Below, one piece after another: positions 34,269-43,912 of a DNA stretch of 64,000 nt. Under the pieces are notes generated by a model, which was not told the origin of the DNA, searched no databases, and worked only from the letters and a program-made list of their open reading frames with translations. Position 1 is the stretch's first letter. Each line of letters opens with the position of its first letter. This stretch comes from Paenibacillus solanacearum (lineage in GTDB: Bacteria; Bacillota; Bacilli; Paenibacillales; NBRC-103111). The stretch covers positions 243,398-307,397 of the forward strand of contig NZ_CAJVAS010000002.1 of assembly GCF_910593845.1 (NCBI RefSeq). Direction: 5' to 3'. Both the position numbers and the translations under genes were made by a program.

Positions 34269-34787
34269 TTCAGTAACCTCCATCATGTACTTTCTTTGCT
34301 CTGTTCTTATGCTAGTTTATACTCCGTATTCGGCCAAGAGTTGCGGTCGATTGATGAAAATAATCATATTTTTTTCATAACACTCCCATATGTAGTGAAA
34401 TAACTGGGATTACGGCAAATTTATATACAAAATATGGTATTATTCATTGGGGACAGCCGATTGGCGAAACATGCGAAACTTTGGCGAGAAAAGGCGCTTT
34501 GCGCGCTTTCCCGGGAAATCGCAGGACGGTGAGCGACGACGGAAGCACAAAAAAAACTCCTGATCGGAGTTGTCGCTTTCCTTCATTATGATAGGGGATC
34601 GTAAGTATATAGTTTGGCTCCAGCACAGAACGCTGCCGAACAGCTCCGATTGCCACACACAATCAGAACATATGTTACCGTATTGTAATCTCGCTACAAA
34701 AGGTTCAAGCGAGCGCCGCAACGCGCGCCTGAGATTCACACGCGCTGCAGCATCTCCGCTGTTCGTCATTCGCCGGACATCCAGCCA
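34269..34787. other. Intergenic region between two minus-strand genes
   Basis: This is 519 nt. The left part is AT-rich and should contain the promoter of the secreted stalk-domain gene. The middle contains the terminator at 34549-34571. Open frames in the right part have no start signals and unlikely composition, and I see no gene. Confidence 0.55.
34549..34571 (-). terminator. Probable rocA terminator
   Basis: On the minus strand AACTCC pairs with GGAGTT around GATCA, followed by eight T. It lies about 215 nt downstream of the rocA stop. Confidence 0.6.
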
Positions 34788-36338
34788 TTACAATCGCTCG
34801 GAAACGACCTTCGGCTGGGTAAACAGCAGCAAATAATCGCGCCCTCCCGCTTTCGAATCGGTCCCCGACATATTGAAGCCGCCGAATGGATGCACGCCGA
34901 CGAACGCTCCGGTGCATTTGCGGTTGAAGTACAGATTGCCGACATGAAACGATTCGCGCGCCGCTTCCAGATGCGCCCGGTTATTGGAAATGACCGAGCC
35001 GGTCAAGCCGTAGTCGGTGCCGTTGGCAATCTCCAGCGCCTCCTCGAACGTCGCCGCCCGATGAAAAGCCAGCACAGGCCCGAATATTTCCTCCTGGGCG
35101 ATCCGCGCATCGGGCGCCACATCGGCGAAAATCGTCGGCTCGATAAAATAGCCTAGGGACGGATCGCCTGCGCTGCTTCCGGCCACCAACCTTCCCTCCG
35201 TCTTGCCGATTTCGATATATTCGTTGATTTTGTCAAACGCCTTCTTATCAATCACTGGGCCCATATAAACATCCGCGCGTTTCGGATTTCCTGTCACGAT
35301 CGCCTCCGTCCGTTCCGCGACGCGCCGGATGACATCGTTGTAAGCCGGCCCGACGACGATGGCCCTGGAACAAGCGGAGCATTTTTGCCCGGCGAAGCCG
35401 AACGCCGAGGCTGCGATCGCCTCCGCCGCCAGCTCTAGATCGGCATCGCTATCGACAATAATCGCATCTTTGCCGCCCATTTCGGCAACGACCCGTTTGA
35501 TCCATTTTTGCCCAGGCGCGGTTATGGCCGCCCGTTCGTTAATGCGCAAGCCGACTTCCCGCGATCCCGTAAATGAAATGAACCGCGTCAACGGATGGTC
35601 TACGAGCGTGTCCCCGACCTCGCTTCCCGAACCGGGGACAAAGCTGACGACGCCGTCCGGCAGCCCGGCCTCTTCGAGCAGCTCGACGAATTTGGCGGCA
35701 ATGACCGGCGTTGCGCTGGCCGGCTTCAGCACAACCGTATTGCCGGCGACGACGGCCGCAGTCGTCATACCGGCCATAATCGCCAGCGGGAAATTCCATG
35801 GCGGAATGACGATGCCCACGCCAAGCGGGATGTAGGTTAGCTCGTTATCTTCGCCGGGAATGCGGACCAGCGGCTGCCGCTGATCCAGCCGTTCCATCTC
35901 CCTGCCGTAAAATTCCAGGAAATCGATCGCCTCCGCCGTGTCCGCATCCGCTTCGCTCCAGCTTTTTCCCGCTTCCAGCACCATGCAGGCAGAGAACTCA
36001 TGCTTGCGTCTTCTCAGCAGCGCAGCGGTCTTGTACAAGCAGCGCGCCCGCTGCGGCGCCGAAGTTTTACGCCAGCTCTCGAAGGCGGCCGCCGCCGACA
36101 AGACCGCTTTGTTCGCGAGCGCCTGATCCGCCTGGGCGACAAGTCCGACCACCTGCGCCGGGTCGGCCGGATTGACGGATTCCAGCTTGCGGGCAGTGAC
36201 GATCCGTTCCGACCCGATTCGGATCGGGTACACCCGTCCCCCTTCCGCTTCCACCTTGCATAACGCTGCCTCAAACAACTGCTTTTGCTTAGGATCGGAA
36301 AAATTCGTCAGCGGTTCATTGCGAAACGGCTCCAACAT
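34788..36338 (-). CDS. rocA: L-glutamate gamma-semialdehyde (P5C) dehydrogenase
   Basis: A 516-aa aldehyde dehydrogenase of the RocA/PruA type, oxidising glutamate semialdehyde to glutamate with NAD. The start [15 protein letters not shown], the cofactor region [12 protein letters not shown], the catalytic Glu in AEMGGKDAI, the catalytic Cys in [12 protein letters not shown] and the C-terminal [15 protein letters not shown] are all family features. GAGGAGG precedes the ATG; the frame stays open another 780 nt upstream without coding character. It is divergent from putB-rocF-rocD, whose products all feed P5C to it. Confidence 0.95.
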   Translation of the reverse strand: MLEPFRNEPLTNFSDPKQKQLFEAALCKVEAEGGRVYPIRIGSERIVTARKLESVNPADPAQVVGLVAQADQALANKAVLSAAAAFESWRKTSAPQRARCLYKTAALLRRRKHEFSACMVLEAGKSWSEADADTAEAIDFLEFYGREMERLDQRQPLVRIPGEDNELTYIPLGVGIVIPPWNFPLAIMAGMTTAAVVAGNTVVLKPASATPVIAAKFVELLEEAGLPDGVVSFVPGSGSEVGDTLVDHPLTRFISFTGSREVGLRINERAAITAPGQKWIKRVVAEMGGKDAIIVDSDADLELAAEAIAASAFGFAGQKCSACSRAIVVGPAYNDVIRRVAERTEAIVTGNPKRADVYMGPVIDKKAFDKINEYIEIGKTEGRLVAGSSAGDPSLGYFIEPTIFADVAPDARIAQEEIFGPVLAFHRAATFEEALEIANGTDYGLTGSVISNNRAHLEAARESFHVGNLYFNRKCTGAFVGVHPFGGFNMSGTDSKAGGRDYLLLFTQPKVVSERL

Positions 36339-36494
36339 AGCGGGCGCCTCCTCGTTCCAAAAATTTCGGTCTCCTTCCGGGCGGCTGCCGAATAAGATAT
36401 AGCAAAGAGACACGCTTGTATTGATATGTATGCGGCTGAAGCTCGCGACATACGCAGTCAAGCGTGCGCGGGAGCATCCGGAGGAGGTTACATC

Positions 36495-37415
36495 ATGGAT
36501 CTCGGTACAAAGCTGTTCCGCCAGACGCTGCTGCTGCTCGCCGGCAATCGGGCGGCGGCTGCGGCGGCCCAGCGATACGGATTGAAGCTGGGAGCCGGGC
36601 GGTTCGTGGCTGGCTTGACGCTCAGCGAAGCGCTGACCGAAATGGCGGAGCTGAACCGCAAACGGATTGCCGTCACAGCCGACCATCTCGGCGAAGGTGT
36701 ACGCGAATCTGCCGAAGCCAGCGCATATGCGGAGGCCTACATGCAGCTGCTCGACGGCATTCATGACCGCGGGCTCGATGCCGGCGTTTCGCTGAAGCCT
36801 ACGCAAATGGGACTGGCGCTGGACCCGGAAGCCGCTTATGCGCATATTCGCGACATCGTCCGTCATGCCGGCGAACATCGCCTCTTCGTCTGCATCGATA
36901 TGGAGAATTCCCCCTTTACAGACGCGACGCTTGCCATCGTCCGCAAGCTGCATACCGAAGGGCTTACGGGAGTCGGCACGGTGCTCCAGGCTTACTTGCG
37001 TCGCAGCATGGACGACTGCCGCCGATTGACGCAGGAGCGGGTCGTGCTGAGGCTCGTAAAGGGCGCTTATCAAGAAGCACCCTCCATCGCCTATCCGCAC
37101 AAGCGGGAGGTCGATGAACAATTCAAGCAGTTAATCCGCCACCGTCTCGATTCGGGGGTGTTCACCGCCATCGCCACCCACGATGCCGCCATCATCGATT
37201 GGACGTGCGCCTACGCCGCAAGGAAGGGCATCCAGCGCAGCGCCTACGAATTCCAGATGCTGTACGGCGTCGCTTCAACGCTGCAGGAGCGGCTCGCGCA
37301 GGAAGGCTATGGCGTCCGCTGCTATGTTCCCTACGGGCAATCATGGTACCCGTATTTCGTAAGACGGCTGGCCGAACGGCCGGCAAACGTATGGTTCATT
37401 CTAAAAAATTGGTGA
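36495..37415 (+). CDS. putB: Proline dehydrogenase
   Basis: A 306-aa monofunctional FAD-dependent proline dehydrogenase, oxidising proline to P5C. Family landmarks: [48 protein letters not shown], and the C-terminal [16 protein letters not shown] plus [15 protein letters not shown]. It starts at the ATG after GGAGGAGG. It is the first gene of a three-gene run with rocF and rocD and faces rocA across a 156-nt divergent control region. Confidence 0.94.
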   Translation: MDLGTKLFRQTLLLLAGNRAAAAAAQRYGLKLGAGRFVAGLTLSEALTEMAELNRKRIAVTADHLGEGVRESAEASAYAEAYMQLLDGIHDRGLDAGVSLKPTQMGLALDPEAAYAHIRDIVRHAGEHRLFVCIDMENSPFTDATLAIVRKLHTEGLTGVGTVLQAYLRRSMDDCRRLTQERVVLRLVKGAYQEAPSIAYPHKREVDEQFKQLIRHRLDSGVFTAIATHDAAIIDWTCAYAARKGIQRSAYEFQMLYGVASTLQERLAQEGYGVRCYVPYGQSWYPYFVRRLAERPANVWFILKNW

Positions 37416-37489
37416 GCGGACGCCGCTAACCGGCTAACCGCATAAGCGGTTCCGCCGCCAATGAACATAGGCAGAAAGGATTGTGCCGT

Positions 37490-38470
37490 ATGAATAAACC
37501 GCATCTTCTGAACGTCATCAGCGTTCCCTTCGATTTGGGCGCCGGCCTCCGCGGGGCAAGCTTGGGGCCAGAGGCGATCATACAAGCCGGGCTCGTCCGC
37601 AGACTCCGGCAGATCGGTCATGTCGTCGAGGCGACTGCGACCGTCCATACGCCGCAGCCGCCTGTCCGGCGGCACAAGACGCCGTCCCCTGCAGCCGGAC
37701 AGCCTGCTGGCGGACCCGCTGCCGATCCCGCCTCAGACGCGCCGGCACCGGCGGATTCCCGGCTGAAGCATCTGGACGAGGTGACCGCTATCAACCGCGA
37801 GCTGGCTCATCACGTCGCCGCCAGCGCCGCCGGAGGCCGGTTCCCGCTCGTGCTCGGCGGCGATCACAGCCTCGCGATCGGCACGATTTCCGGGCTCGCC
37901 CAGACGCACCGCCGGCTCGGCGTCCTGTGGTTCGACGCGCATTCCGATCTGAATACGGCGGATACAAGCCCTTCCGGCAACCTGCACGGCATGTCGCTTT
38001 CCGCGCTGCTGGGCAAAGGCCATGAGCGGCTGACACGGCTCGGCGGCGCAGCGCCGAAAGTGCGTCCCGAGCATGTAGTGATGATCGGTCTGCGCGATCT
38101 CGATCCTGGCGAGAAAGCGCTCATCGCAGCCGAAGGCATCCACTGCTTTACGATGCATGACATCGACAAGCTCGGCATGGCCCAAGTGATCGAGGAGGCG
38201 ATTCGCATCGTCAGCCGGGATACCGACGGCGTGCACGTCAGCTTCGATATCGACAGCGTCGATCCGGCAGAAGCGCCCGGGACCGGAACGCCGGTTCGCG
38301 GAGGACTCAGCTATCGCGAGGCGCATCTCGCGCTGGAGCTGCTGGCGGAAGCCCGCATCGTCACTTCGGCGGAATTCGTCGAAGTGAATCCGGCGCTGGA
38401 ATCGGACGGACGGACGGCGAAGCTCGCCGTCGACCTGATTTGTTCGCTGCTGGGCGAGACCATCCTGTGA
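37490..38470 (+). CDS. rocF: Arginase with a Pro/Ala-rich insertion
   Basis: A 326-aa Mn-dependent ureohydrolase that splits arginine to ornithine and urea. Metal ligands are seen in [20 protein letters not shown] and SFDIDSVDP. Typical bacillary arginases are near 300 aa; here about 35 extra residues (about 54-92, [17 protein letters not shown] and following) occur before [13 protein letters not shown], rich in Pro, Ala and Gly and likely disordered or a surface loop. The ATG follows GAAAGGA by 9 nt. Ornithine goes to the next gene, rocD, 14 nt downstream. Confidence 0.92.
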   Translation: MNKPHLLNVISVPFDLGAGLRGASLGPEAIIQAGLVRRLRQIGHVVEATATVHTPQPPVRRHKTPSPAAGQPAGGPAADPASDAPAPADSRLKHLDEVTAINRELAHHVAASAAGGRFPLVLGGDHSLAIGTISGLAQTHRRLGVLWFDAHSDLNTADTSPSGNLHGMSLSALLGKGHERLTRLGGAAPKVRPEHVVMIGLRDLDPGEKALIAAEGIHCFTMHDIDKLGMAQVIEEAIRIVSRDTDGVHVSFDIDSVDPAEAPGTGTPVRGGLSYREAHLALELLAEARIVTSAEFVEVNPALESDGRTAKLAVDLICSLLGETIL

Positions 38471-38484
38471 AAGGGGATGCTCCA

Positions 38485-39711
38485 ATGGATAACAGCGCTT
38501 CACCCTTCTCTTCCTCAAGCGATGCGATTCGGGCCGCCGAGCAATTCGGGGCGCACAACTATCACCCGCTGCCTGTGGCGATTGCCCGCGCCAAAGGCGT
38601 GTGGATGTGGGATATGGAGGGACGGCAATATATGGATATGCTGAGTGCGTATTCGGCGCTGAACCAGGGACACCGCCACCCGAAAATTATCGCTGCGCTG
38701 AAACGCCAGGCAGACCGGATCACCATCGCTTCGAGAGCGTTTCATACGGACCGGCTCGGACAGTTCTATCGCGAGCTGGCCGCGTTTACCGGCAAACCGA
38801 TGATTCTTCCGATGAACACAGGCGCCGAGGCGGTGGAAACGGCGATCAAGGCAGCCCGTCGCTGGGCGTACCGGCGTAAAGGCGTGCCGGACGGCGAAGC
38901 GGAAATCATCGTGTGCAGCGGCAACTTTCACGGCCGCACCGTGACCGTTACCTCCTTCTCCTCGGACGAGGCGTACCGGCAGGGCTTCGGTCCGTTCACG
39001 CCGGGCTTCCGCATCATTCCGTACGGGGATGCGGCGGCGCTCGAGCGGGCGATTACGCCCGGTACGGCGGCATTTCTCGTGGAGCCGATCCAGGGCGAGG
39101 CAGGCGTCATTATTCCGCCTGAAGGCTACTTGCGCGAAGTTGCCGCCCTATGCAAGCGGCACCAAGTGCTGCTGATCGCCGACGAGATTCAAACCGGCTT
39201 CGGCCGGACCGGGCGGCGCTTTGCATGCGATCATGAGGAGGTCGTTCCCGACATGTACGTGCTCGGCAAGGCGCTTGGCGGCGGGGTGTTCCCCGTATCG
39301 GCCGTCGCCGCGGACCGGGACGTGCTCGAGGTGTTCGAGCCGGGCTCTCACGGCTCCACCTTCGGCGGCAATCCGCTGGCCAGCGCCGTAGCCGTGGCAG
39401 CGCTCGAAGTGACGGTGCAGGAGCGGCTGCCGGAACGCTCCGCCAAGCTGGGGGCTTACTTTCTCCGCATGCTGCGCCAGCTTCAATCGCCGCGAATTCG
39501 CGATATTCGCGGCAGGGGGCTGTTTATCGGCCTCGAATTGAACGAACCGGCAAGACCTTGGTGCGAGAAGCTGATGGGCGCCGGTCTGCTGTGCAAAGAA
39601 ACGCACGAGCGGGTCATCCGCTTCACGCCGCCGCTGACCGTCACACGCCCGCAGTTGACGTGGGCGTTCGAGCGTATCCGCGAAACGCTGTGTCCCGACG
39701 CCTCCGAATAA
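38485..39711 (+). CDS. rocD: Ornithine aminotransferase
   Basis: A 408-aa class III PLP aminotransferase converting ornithine plus 2-oxoglutarate to glutamate semialdehyde and glutamate. Landmarks: [32 protein letters not shown], the PLP Asp in [15 protein letters not shown], the PLP Lys in [14 protein letters not shown], and [13 protein letters not shown]. Length and order match RocD. It starts 14 nt after rocF and closes the putB-rocF-rocD run. Its product is the substrate of rocA. Confidence 0.95.
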   Translation: MDNSASPFSSSSDAIRAAEQFGAHNYHPLPVAIARAKGVWMWDMEGRQYMDMLSAYSALNQGHRHPKIIAALKRQADRITIASRAFHTDRLGQFYRELAAFTGKPMILPMNTGAEAVETAIKAARRWAYRRKGVPDGEAEIIVCSGNFHGRTVTVTSFSSDEAYRQGFGPFTPGFRIIPYGDAAALERAITPGTAAFLVEPIQGEAGVIIPPEGYLREVAALCKRHQVLLIADEIQTGFGRTGRRFACDHEEVVPDMYVLGKALGGGVFPVSAVAADRDVLEVFEPGSHGSTFGGNPLASAVAVAALEVTVQERLPERSAKLGAYFLRMLRQLQSPRIRDIRGRGLFIGLELNEPARPWCEKLMGAGLLCKETHERVIRFTPPLTVTRPQLTWAFERIRETLCPDASE

Positions 39712-39760
39712 ATAATTTCCCGCTTTCTGGCACATACTATCGTCAAGGAGGCGATGCACT

Positions 39761-39994
39761 ATGGAACAAAACAAAGAACAAGTCGTTGCGGTACGCAAAA
39801 ACGGCGAAGGCGACATTGTCGAGCTGAAGCTGTCTTCCGGCCAAGTCGTCGATTACCAGGAAGCGCAGCATATGATCAAGAACGGCCAAATCGCCAATGC
39901 GAATGTATTTAAAGGCCGGGACGGCGAAGAGCATCTTCGTTCCAATCCGGACGGGGATCCTTCCAACAATTTCGATAATTTGCCCGGATTTTGA
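39761..39994 (+). CDS. DUF3892 family protein
   Basis: A 77-aa small protein with the DUF3892 pattern: QVVAVRKNGEGDIVELKLSS, DYQEAQHMI, NANVFKGRDGEEHLRSNPDG and a C-terminal DNLPGF. Function unknown; such proteins are common in spore formers. A strong SD (CAAGGAGG) precedes the ATG, and a terminator follows. Confidence 0.85.
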   Translation: MEQNKEQVVAVRKNGEGDIVELKLSSGQVVDYQEAQHMIKNGQIANANVFKGRDGEEHLRSNPDGDPSNNFDNLPGF

Positions 39995-40029
39995 TTCAAG
40001 TCGGGTGATGACGCAAATGACAGCTCGCG

Positions 40030-40061
40030 AAACCAAGCCTTTCTTCAGGCTTGGTTTTTTT
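40030..40061 (+). terminator. Terminator of the DUF3892 gene
   Basis: AACCAAGCCT and AGGCTTGGTT pair around TTCTTC and are followed by a T-run to 40061. In reverse, the left side has few A, so it works mainly on the plus strand. Confidence 0.85.
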
Positions 40062-40216
40062 GACGCTGTTGCGGGTAGTCCACACGCCATCCGTAGGCTA
40101 AGCAGACCGCACAAGTATTAATTTTACTTAAACTGGGAGCCGGGGGCAGGAATTCGGCATGCCCGTACAGAATCATCACTACTAGATAACGATTAGACCG
40201 GGAGATGAACGCTCTT

Positions 40217-41848
40217 ATGAATAGCAAGTGGATCTGTATCGTTTACTCTGTCCTAGTGCTTTCTTCATCCCTCTATTTTGGCGCCTCCGTTTCCCCGATC
40301 TGGCTCGCGGTCGCAACGGCTTGTTACGCGGCGGCGCACGCTTTCGATAAGCTGCTGCCCGCCCGGCTGCCGATCCAGCTCGCATTGCTCGTTGCCGTCC
40401 ACTGGCTGAGCGGTACCGCGTGGTGCATTCCGCTGTATTTGCTTCAAATGTGCAGTCTGTTCTACGCAATTCCATCCTTCCGCACCGCATTGCAGATCAA
40501 TATGCTTCTGACGCTGGCCGGCATCGCCGTGGCGTTCGCCAATCGGGCGGCTTCCTTCGAAACCGAAGTAACGGCAGCTTATTCGATCGTCTCCTGCTTT
40601 CTGTTCGCCTGCCTGTACCGCAAAGTGTATTCCGATATCGAGCATCAAAAACAGCAGCTGACAAACGAAAAGAAGCATCTCAGCACGCATGATGCGCTGA
40701 CCGGCTTATACAACTTTCAAGAATTTCACAAGCAAATGGAGAAGCTCGTCGGTTCCGGCGAGCCGGTCATTCTCGTTCTTATGGATTGCAAAGATTTGAA
40801 ATCGCTTAACACGACGAACGGATTTCAAGGCGTGAACAAAATATTGAAGCAGGTCGCGCAGCTGCTGCGCATTATTTTCCCTGAAGCCGAGCTCATTTGC
40901 CGTTATGGCGGCGACGAATTCGCCATCGTGCTCAAAACGGACGATGTCGACCATTCCATCCACTCGGTTACTCAGCAGATGGCGGTCGAATTCCCGAAAC
41001 TGACCGGGATCGAGATTAATTTCGGCATCGCCAGTTACCCAAGCGACGGCATGGCCAAAGACGACCTGATCCTGGTTGCGGAGCATAACCTGTATATGAT
41101 GAAACGAGATAGCTGGCTGAAGCGCGAGGAGCATATGCTTCGTTCGGAGAAATTGCGCGTGGTCGGCGAGCTGGCTTCGGGCATGGCGCATGAAATCCGC
41201 AATCCGCTGACAACCGTCAAAGGCTTCTTGCAGCTTTCCAAGGCCGGACATTACAACATTGAGCCGTGGTATGATTTGATCATGGACGAAATAAACCGGA
41301 TGAGCATGCTGACGGCGGAATTTTTACAATTTTCCAGACCGCATGTCACCCAGTTTAAAATTCAGTCGATTCAAAAATGCGTGTATCGGGTATTGTCGCT
41401 GCTAGATTCGGAAACGACCCGCCTCGGCCACCATGTGCAGTTCGATCATGAGGAGGAACCCGTTCTCATGCTGATGGATCATGACAAAATGCTCCAGCTC
41501 CTGCTCAATCTGGTCAAAAATGCATTTGAAGCGATGCCGGAAGAAGGACGCGTACACATTCGTTTATACACGCTCGAGAAGCAGGCGGTGATCGAGATTA
41601 CCGACAACGGCAAAGGCATACCCGAATCCGATCTTGAAAAAGTGTTCATCCCGTTCTATACGACGAAAGATTCCGGAACAGGACTCGGCCTTTCCATTTG
41701 CCACAAAATCGTACAAGACCACGAAGGAACGATCGAGGTGGAGAGCTTCGTGAATAAAGGCACGAAATTTACGATCATGCTTCCGACAGTCGGCACAAAA
41801 CAGCCCGAGGCCGCCGTTACAGCAAGCGGGACAAAGATTTCGGTATGA
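40217..41848 (+). CDS. Membrane GGDEF-histidine kinase fusion
   Basis: A 543-aa protein with four to five N-terminal transmembrane helices (to about residue 136), then a GGDEF domain (THDALTGLYN; LMDCKDLKSLN with the metal Asp; RYGGDEF intact), then a complete histidine kinase. The latter has the H-box GELASGMAHEIRNPL with phospho-His, N-box NLVKNAFEAM, G1 DNGKGIPESD and G2 GTGLGLSICHKIV, as in sporulation/KinB-type kinases. The usual GHxxGD of diguanylate cyclases is GFQGV, and no RxxD inhibitory site precedes GGDEF. So cyclase activity is possible but doubtful; the domain may sense nucleotide. The ATG at 40217 has the better SD distance; an ATG 12 nt earlier abuts GGGAG. Confidence 0.88.
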   Translation: MNSKWICIVYSVLVLSSSLYFGASVSPIWLAVATACYAAAHAFDKLLPARLPIQLALLVAVHWLSGTAWCIPLYLLQMCSLFYAIPSFRTALQINMLLTLAGIAVAFANRAASFETEVTAAYSIVSCFLFACLYRKVYSDIEHQKQQLTNEKKHLSTHDALTGLYNFQEFHKQMEKLVGSGEPVILVLMDCKDLKSLNTTNGFQGVNKILKQVAQLLRIIFPEAELICRYGGDEFAIVLKTDDVDHSIHSVTQQMAVEFPKLTGIEINFGIASYPSDGMAKDDLILVAEHNLYMMKRDSWLKREEHMLRSEKLRVVGELASGMAHEIRNPLTTVKGFLQLSKAGHYNIEPWYDLIMDEINRMSMLTAEFLQFSRPHVTQFKIQSIQKCVYRVLSLLDSETTRLGHHVQFDHEEEPVLMLMDHDKMLQLLLNLVKNAFEAMPEEGRVHIRLYTLEKQAVIEITDNGKGIPESDLEKVFIPFYTTKDSGTGLGLSICHKIVQDHEGTIEVESFVNKGTKFTIMLPTVGTKQPEAAVTASGTKISV

Positions 41849-42332
41849 AGCTCAACCACCGTACCGATTTGCGCCGCGGCTCGGTTATAAAGCTAAGCAT
41901 GCCGGTAAGCATACCAAGCATTGCGCCGGCAGCCACTTCCGCCGGCAAATGGCCGAGCCGCTCCTCCAGTTCCTTTTCCCGCTTCTCGTGGATTAAGGTC
42001 GGATGCTGCTCGGCCAGTTTGGCGACCGTATCTTCCATTTCGTTGACTTCCGTCGCAATGAGTCCCGTTTGCCTGCGAATTCCCATGGCATCGTACATAA
42101 CGATCATGCCCAGCATCATTGCGATCGCAAACGAGGTGGACGATACTCCTTTGCGCAGCGCGAGATACGTAGCGAGCGAAGCCACACCGGCCGAATGCGA
42201 GCTCGGCATGCCCCCCGTCCCGGCCAATCGGCGCCAATCCCATCCGCCGCCATGCTCCCGCGGGCTCACCGTAACTTTGAGCGCCTGCGCCGCCGCAATC
42301 CCGATAATGGACGTCCATAACGCCCGGTTCAT
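41817..42332 (-). CDS. Divergent PAP2 family membrane protein (YuiD-like)
   Basis: A 171-aa membrane protein with the pattern of the divergent PAP2 (YuiD) family: ALKVTVSPRE, GTGGMPSSHSAGVASLATY and YDAMGIRRQTG, then a long helix HEKREKELEERLGHLP and a C-terminal TM. GTGGMPSSHS corresponds to a phosphatase motif of PAP2 enzymes, so lipid phosphate hydrolysis is possible. GAGGTG lies 6 nt before the ATG. The last 32 nt overlap the end of the GGDEF-kinase gene on the other strand. Confidence 0.85.
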   Translation of the reverse strand: MNRALWTSIIGIAAAQALKVTVSPREHGGGWDWRRLAGTGGMPSSHSAGVASLATYLALRKGVSSTSFAIAMMLGMIVMYDAMGIRRQTGLIATEVNEMEDTVAKLAEQHPTLIHEKREKELEERLGHLPAEVAAGAMLGMLTGMLSFITEPRRKSVRWLSFIPKSLSRLL

Positions 42333-42341
42333 AGCCATCAC

Positions 42342-42367
42342 CTCAAGAATAGGTTCCTATTCTTGAG
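42342..42367 (-). promoter_or_regulatory. Perfect hairpin touching the yuiD-like SD
   Basis: CTCAAGAATAGG and CCTATTCTTGAG are exact complements around a 2-nt centre. On the minus strand the 3' arm ends in GAG, the first bases of the GAGGTG Shine-Dalgarno of the PAP2-like gene. It lies between that gene and the metalloprotease, 6 nt after the latter's stop. It could be an mRNA 3' end or modulate translation; with a real loop about 11 pairs would form. No T-tract follows. Confidence 0.5.
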
Positions 42368-42373
42368 ACGATT

Positions 42374-43912
42374 CTATACCTGCGTCTCCAGCGCAATCTC
42401 TCCTTCCATCACAACGCTGTTCTCCTCGTCCTTCCATTCCGGCTTTAGCCCGAGCAGCCGCCCCAGCTCGCTGACGGCGATCGCCCGGCTTCCCCCGAAT
42501 GTCTGCAGATGAACATTCAGCCTGAACCGTTTTCCGTCCAGTTCCAGCTCGTCGTCTTTGCGGGCAAAAAACGTCAGGTCATGCCCTCCCCACCGTACGA
42601 TCGTTTCCCCCGGCATTCGCTGCTTCCGGTGGCGCGCGGGAAAGGATTGGATCGGAATATAGAGCTGTCCGCTCGTATCCGTATATCGTTTGCCGGCCGC
42701 CTGCACTTTGCCGTTGACGAATAAATAAAGCATCGGCCAGCGCTCCATCCCTTCTTTGCGCATGATGGCATACAATCCTTGCTGCTCCCAGGGAGGAGGA
42801 ATGTCTTTCAGTACAGCGCCGCTGCGATCGTTACCGCCAGGCAGATGCAGTTGGTACCAGTTCTCATATACAGGCGTATGGACAAACTGACTTGTCGGTT
42901 CATGATAAGCCCATACGGACAAATGACCGAAGGACGCATCGTTCAAACCCGCAATACCCGGCAGCGGTATGCTCGCTTCGATATCTTCATCGATGAAGTC
43001 GGACGCGCATTCTGCGGTCAACCGTTCTGGCGCGCCGCCGCCGGTCGGGAACAATAACAGTTGAAGCGCATAGCGAATCGGCCTTCCGAACATTTCCATG
43101 CTGAAATCCGCAGCCGATGCGAACAACACCCGCAAGCGGGAATGCTCGTTGCCTTCCTCATCGGTTTCGGATTCGACGCCCGCCTCGAGCACTTCCGGCA
43201 CAAACAAGCGGTTGGACGGCTTCAGTCCGGCCAGCTTTTCCCAATACTCCCGTACCGCTGGCGTCGTATAAACAAGCGGTATATATTCGTTTTCGTGCCG
43301 CGCAAAATTAATAAGCTCCTCTGTCGACCGCGGCGAAGGCTTGCCGCTATTGCCGAACAGCATCACATAATCTTCCGCCATGATTTCGCCCGGATCCCAT
43401 TTGTGCAAATAGGACATACCGCTGTTTTTCCAGCGCACCGGGTACCCGTCGAGCTGACGCAGCTTCGCCCACTCGCTCTTTTCCGTCAATTCGAATGGGT
43501 AGACGCCCTCTTTCTTTTTAAGCCAGTAATACGTGAAATGGTGGCCGTACTCGTGGATCAGCGTCGCATCGACCGGCACTTTATCCACCTCGAAGAGACG
43601 GATTGTTTTCTCCTTGTTGTTGTAATTGCCTACTCGAAACCCGCTTTGTCCCGTGCTTTTCAGCGGATCGAGTATCACTCTCTTCAGTTGGGCAAGCTCT
43701 TCCCCGTGCCTGCAGTTAAGCAGGATGCGGTACAGCGCCCTAAGCCGGGTCTCATCCCACATCGGGCTGTAGCTAATAAATTGTATTCCTTCCGGGGATG
43801 TAAACATGCGCTCAATCGTACGCTGCTCCCCGGCCGCGGAGACAGTCAGCGCGGAACGAAAAAAAGTTAATAAAATCATACATAAGCATAACAGCCCGAG
43901 CCCTTTTTTAAT
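42374..43912 (-). CDS. Secreted HExxH metalloprotease-like protein with C-terminal stalk domain
   Basis: A ~512-aa exported protein. After a signal peptide (KKGLGLLCLCMILLTFF) comes a metallopeptidase domain with LIHEYGHHF (zinc motif HEYGH about residues 120-124) and a downstream acidic DPGEIMAEDYVMLFG that could supply the third ligand, as in gluzincins. The C-terminal ~80 residues (RFRLNVHLQTFGGSRAIAVS) look like a copper-amine-oxidase-N1-like stalk domain. GGAGGTG lies 7-8 nt before an ATT codon, and no ATG/GTG/TTG with an SD precedes the signal peptide. So I place the start at ATT 43912, with TTG 43939 (no SD) as the alternative. Substrate unknown. Confidence 0.75.
   Translation of the reverse strand: MKKGLGLLCLCMILLTFFRSALTVSAAGEQRTIERMFTSPEGIQFISYSPMWDETRLRALYRILLNCRHGEELAQLKRVILDPLKSTGQSGFRVGNYNNKEKTIRLFEVDKVPVDATLIHEYGHHFTYYWLKKKEGVYPFELTEKSEWAKLRQLDGYPVRWKNSGMSYLHKWDPGEIMAEDYVMLFGNSGKPSPRSTEELINFARHENEYIPLVYTTPAVREYWEKLAGLKPSNRLFVPEVLEAGVESETDEEGNEHSRLRVLFASAADFSMEMFGRPIRYALQLLLFPTGGGAPERLTAECASDFIDEDIEASIPLPGIAGLNDASFGHLSVWAYHEPTSQFVHTPVYENWYQLHLPGGNDRSGAVLKDIPPPWEQQGLYAIMRKEGMERWPMLYLFVNGKVQAAGKRYTDTSGQLYIPIQSFPARHRKQRMPGETIVRWGGHDLTFFARKDDELELDGKRFRLNVHLQTFGGSRAIAVSELGRLLGLKPEWKDEENSVVMEGEIALETQV

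Noticed and set aside
34440..34769. Minus-strand open frames in the gap before rocA
   Set aside because: No SD, no motif, and they run through the probable rocA terminator.
36339..36494. Sigma-54 (-24/-12) promoter for roc genes
   Set aside because: No TGGCAC-N5-TTGCA-like pair on either strand.
36339..37121. N-terminal extension of the P5C dehydrogenase
   Set aside because: It lies opposite putB and lacks family similarity; GAGGAGG and ATG at 36338 give the normal N-terminus.
40062..40216. c-di-GMP riboswitch in front of the GGDEF-kinase
   Set aside because: No GEMM-like conserved core seen; the spacer looks ordinary.
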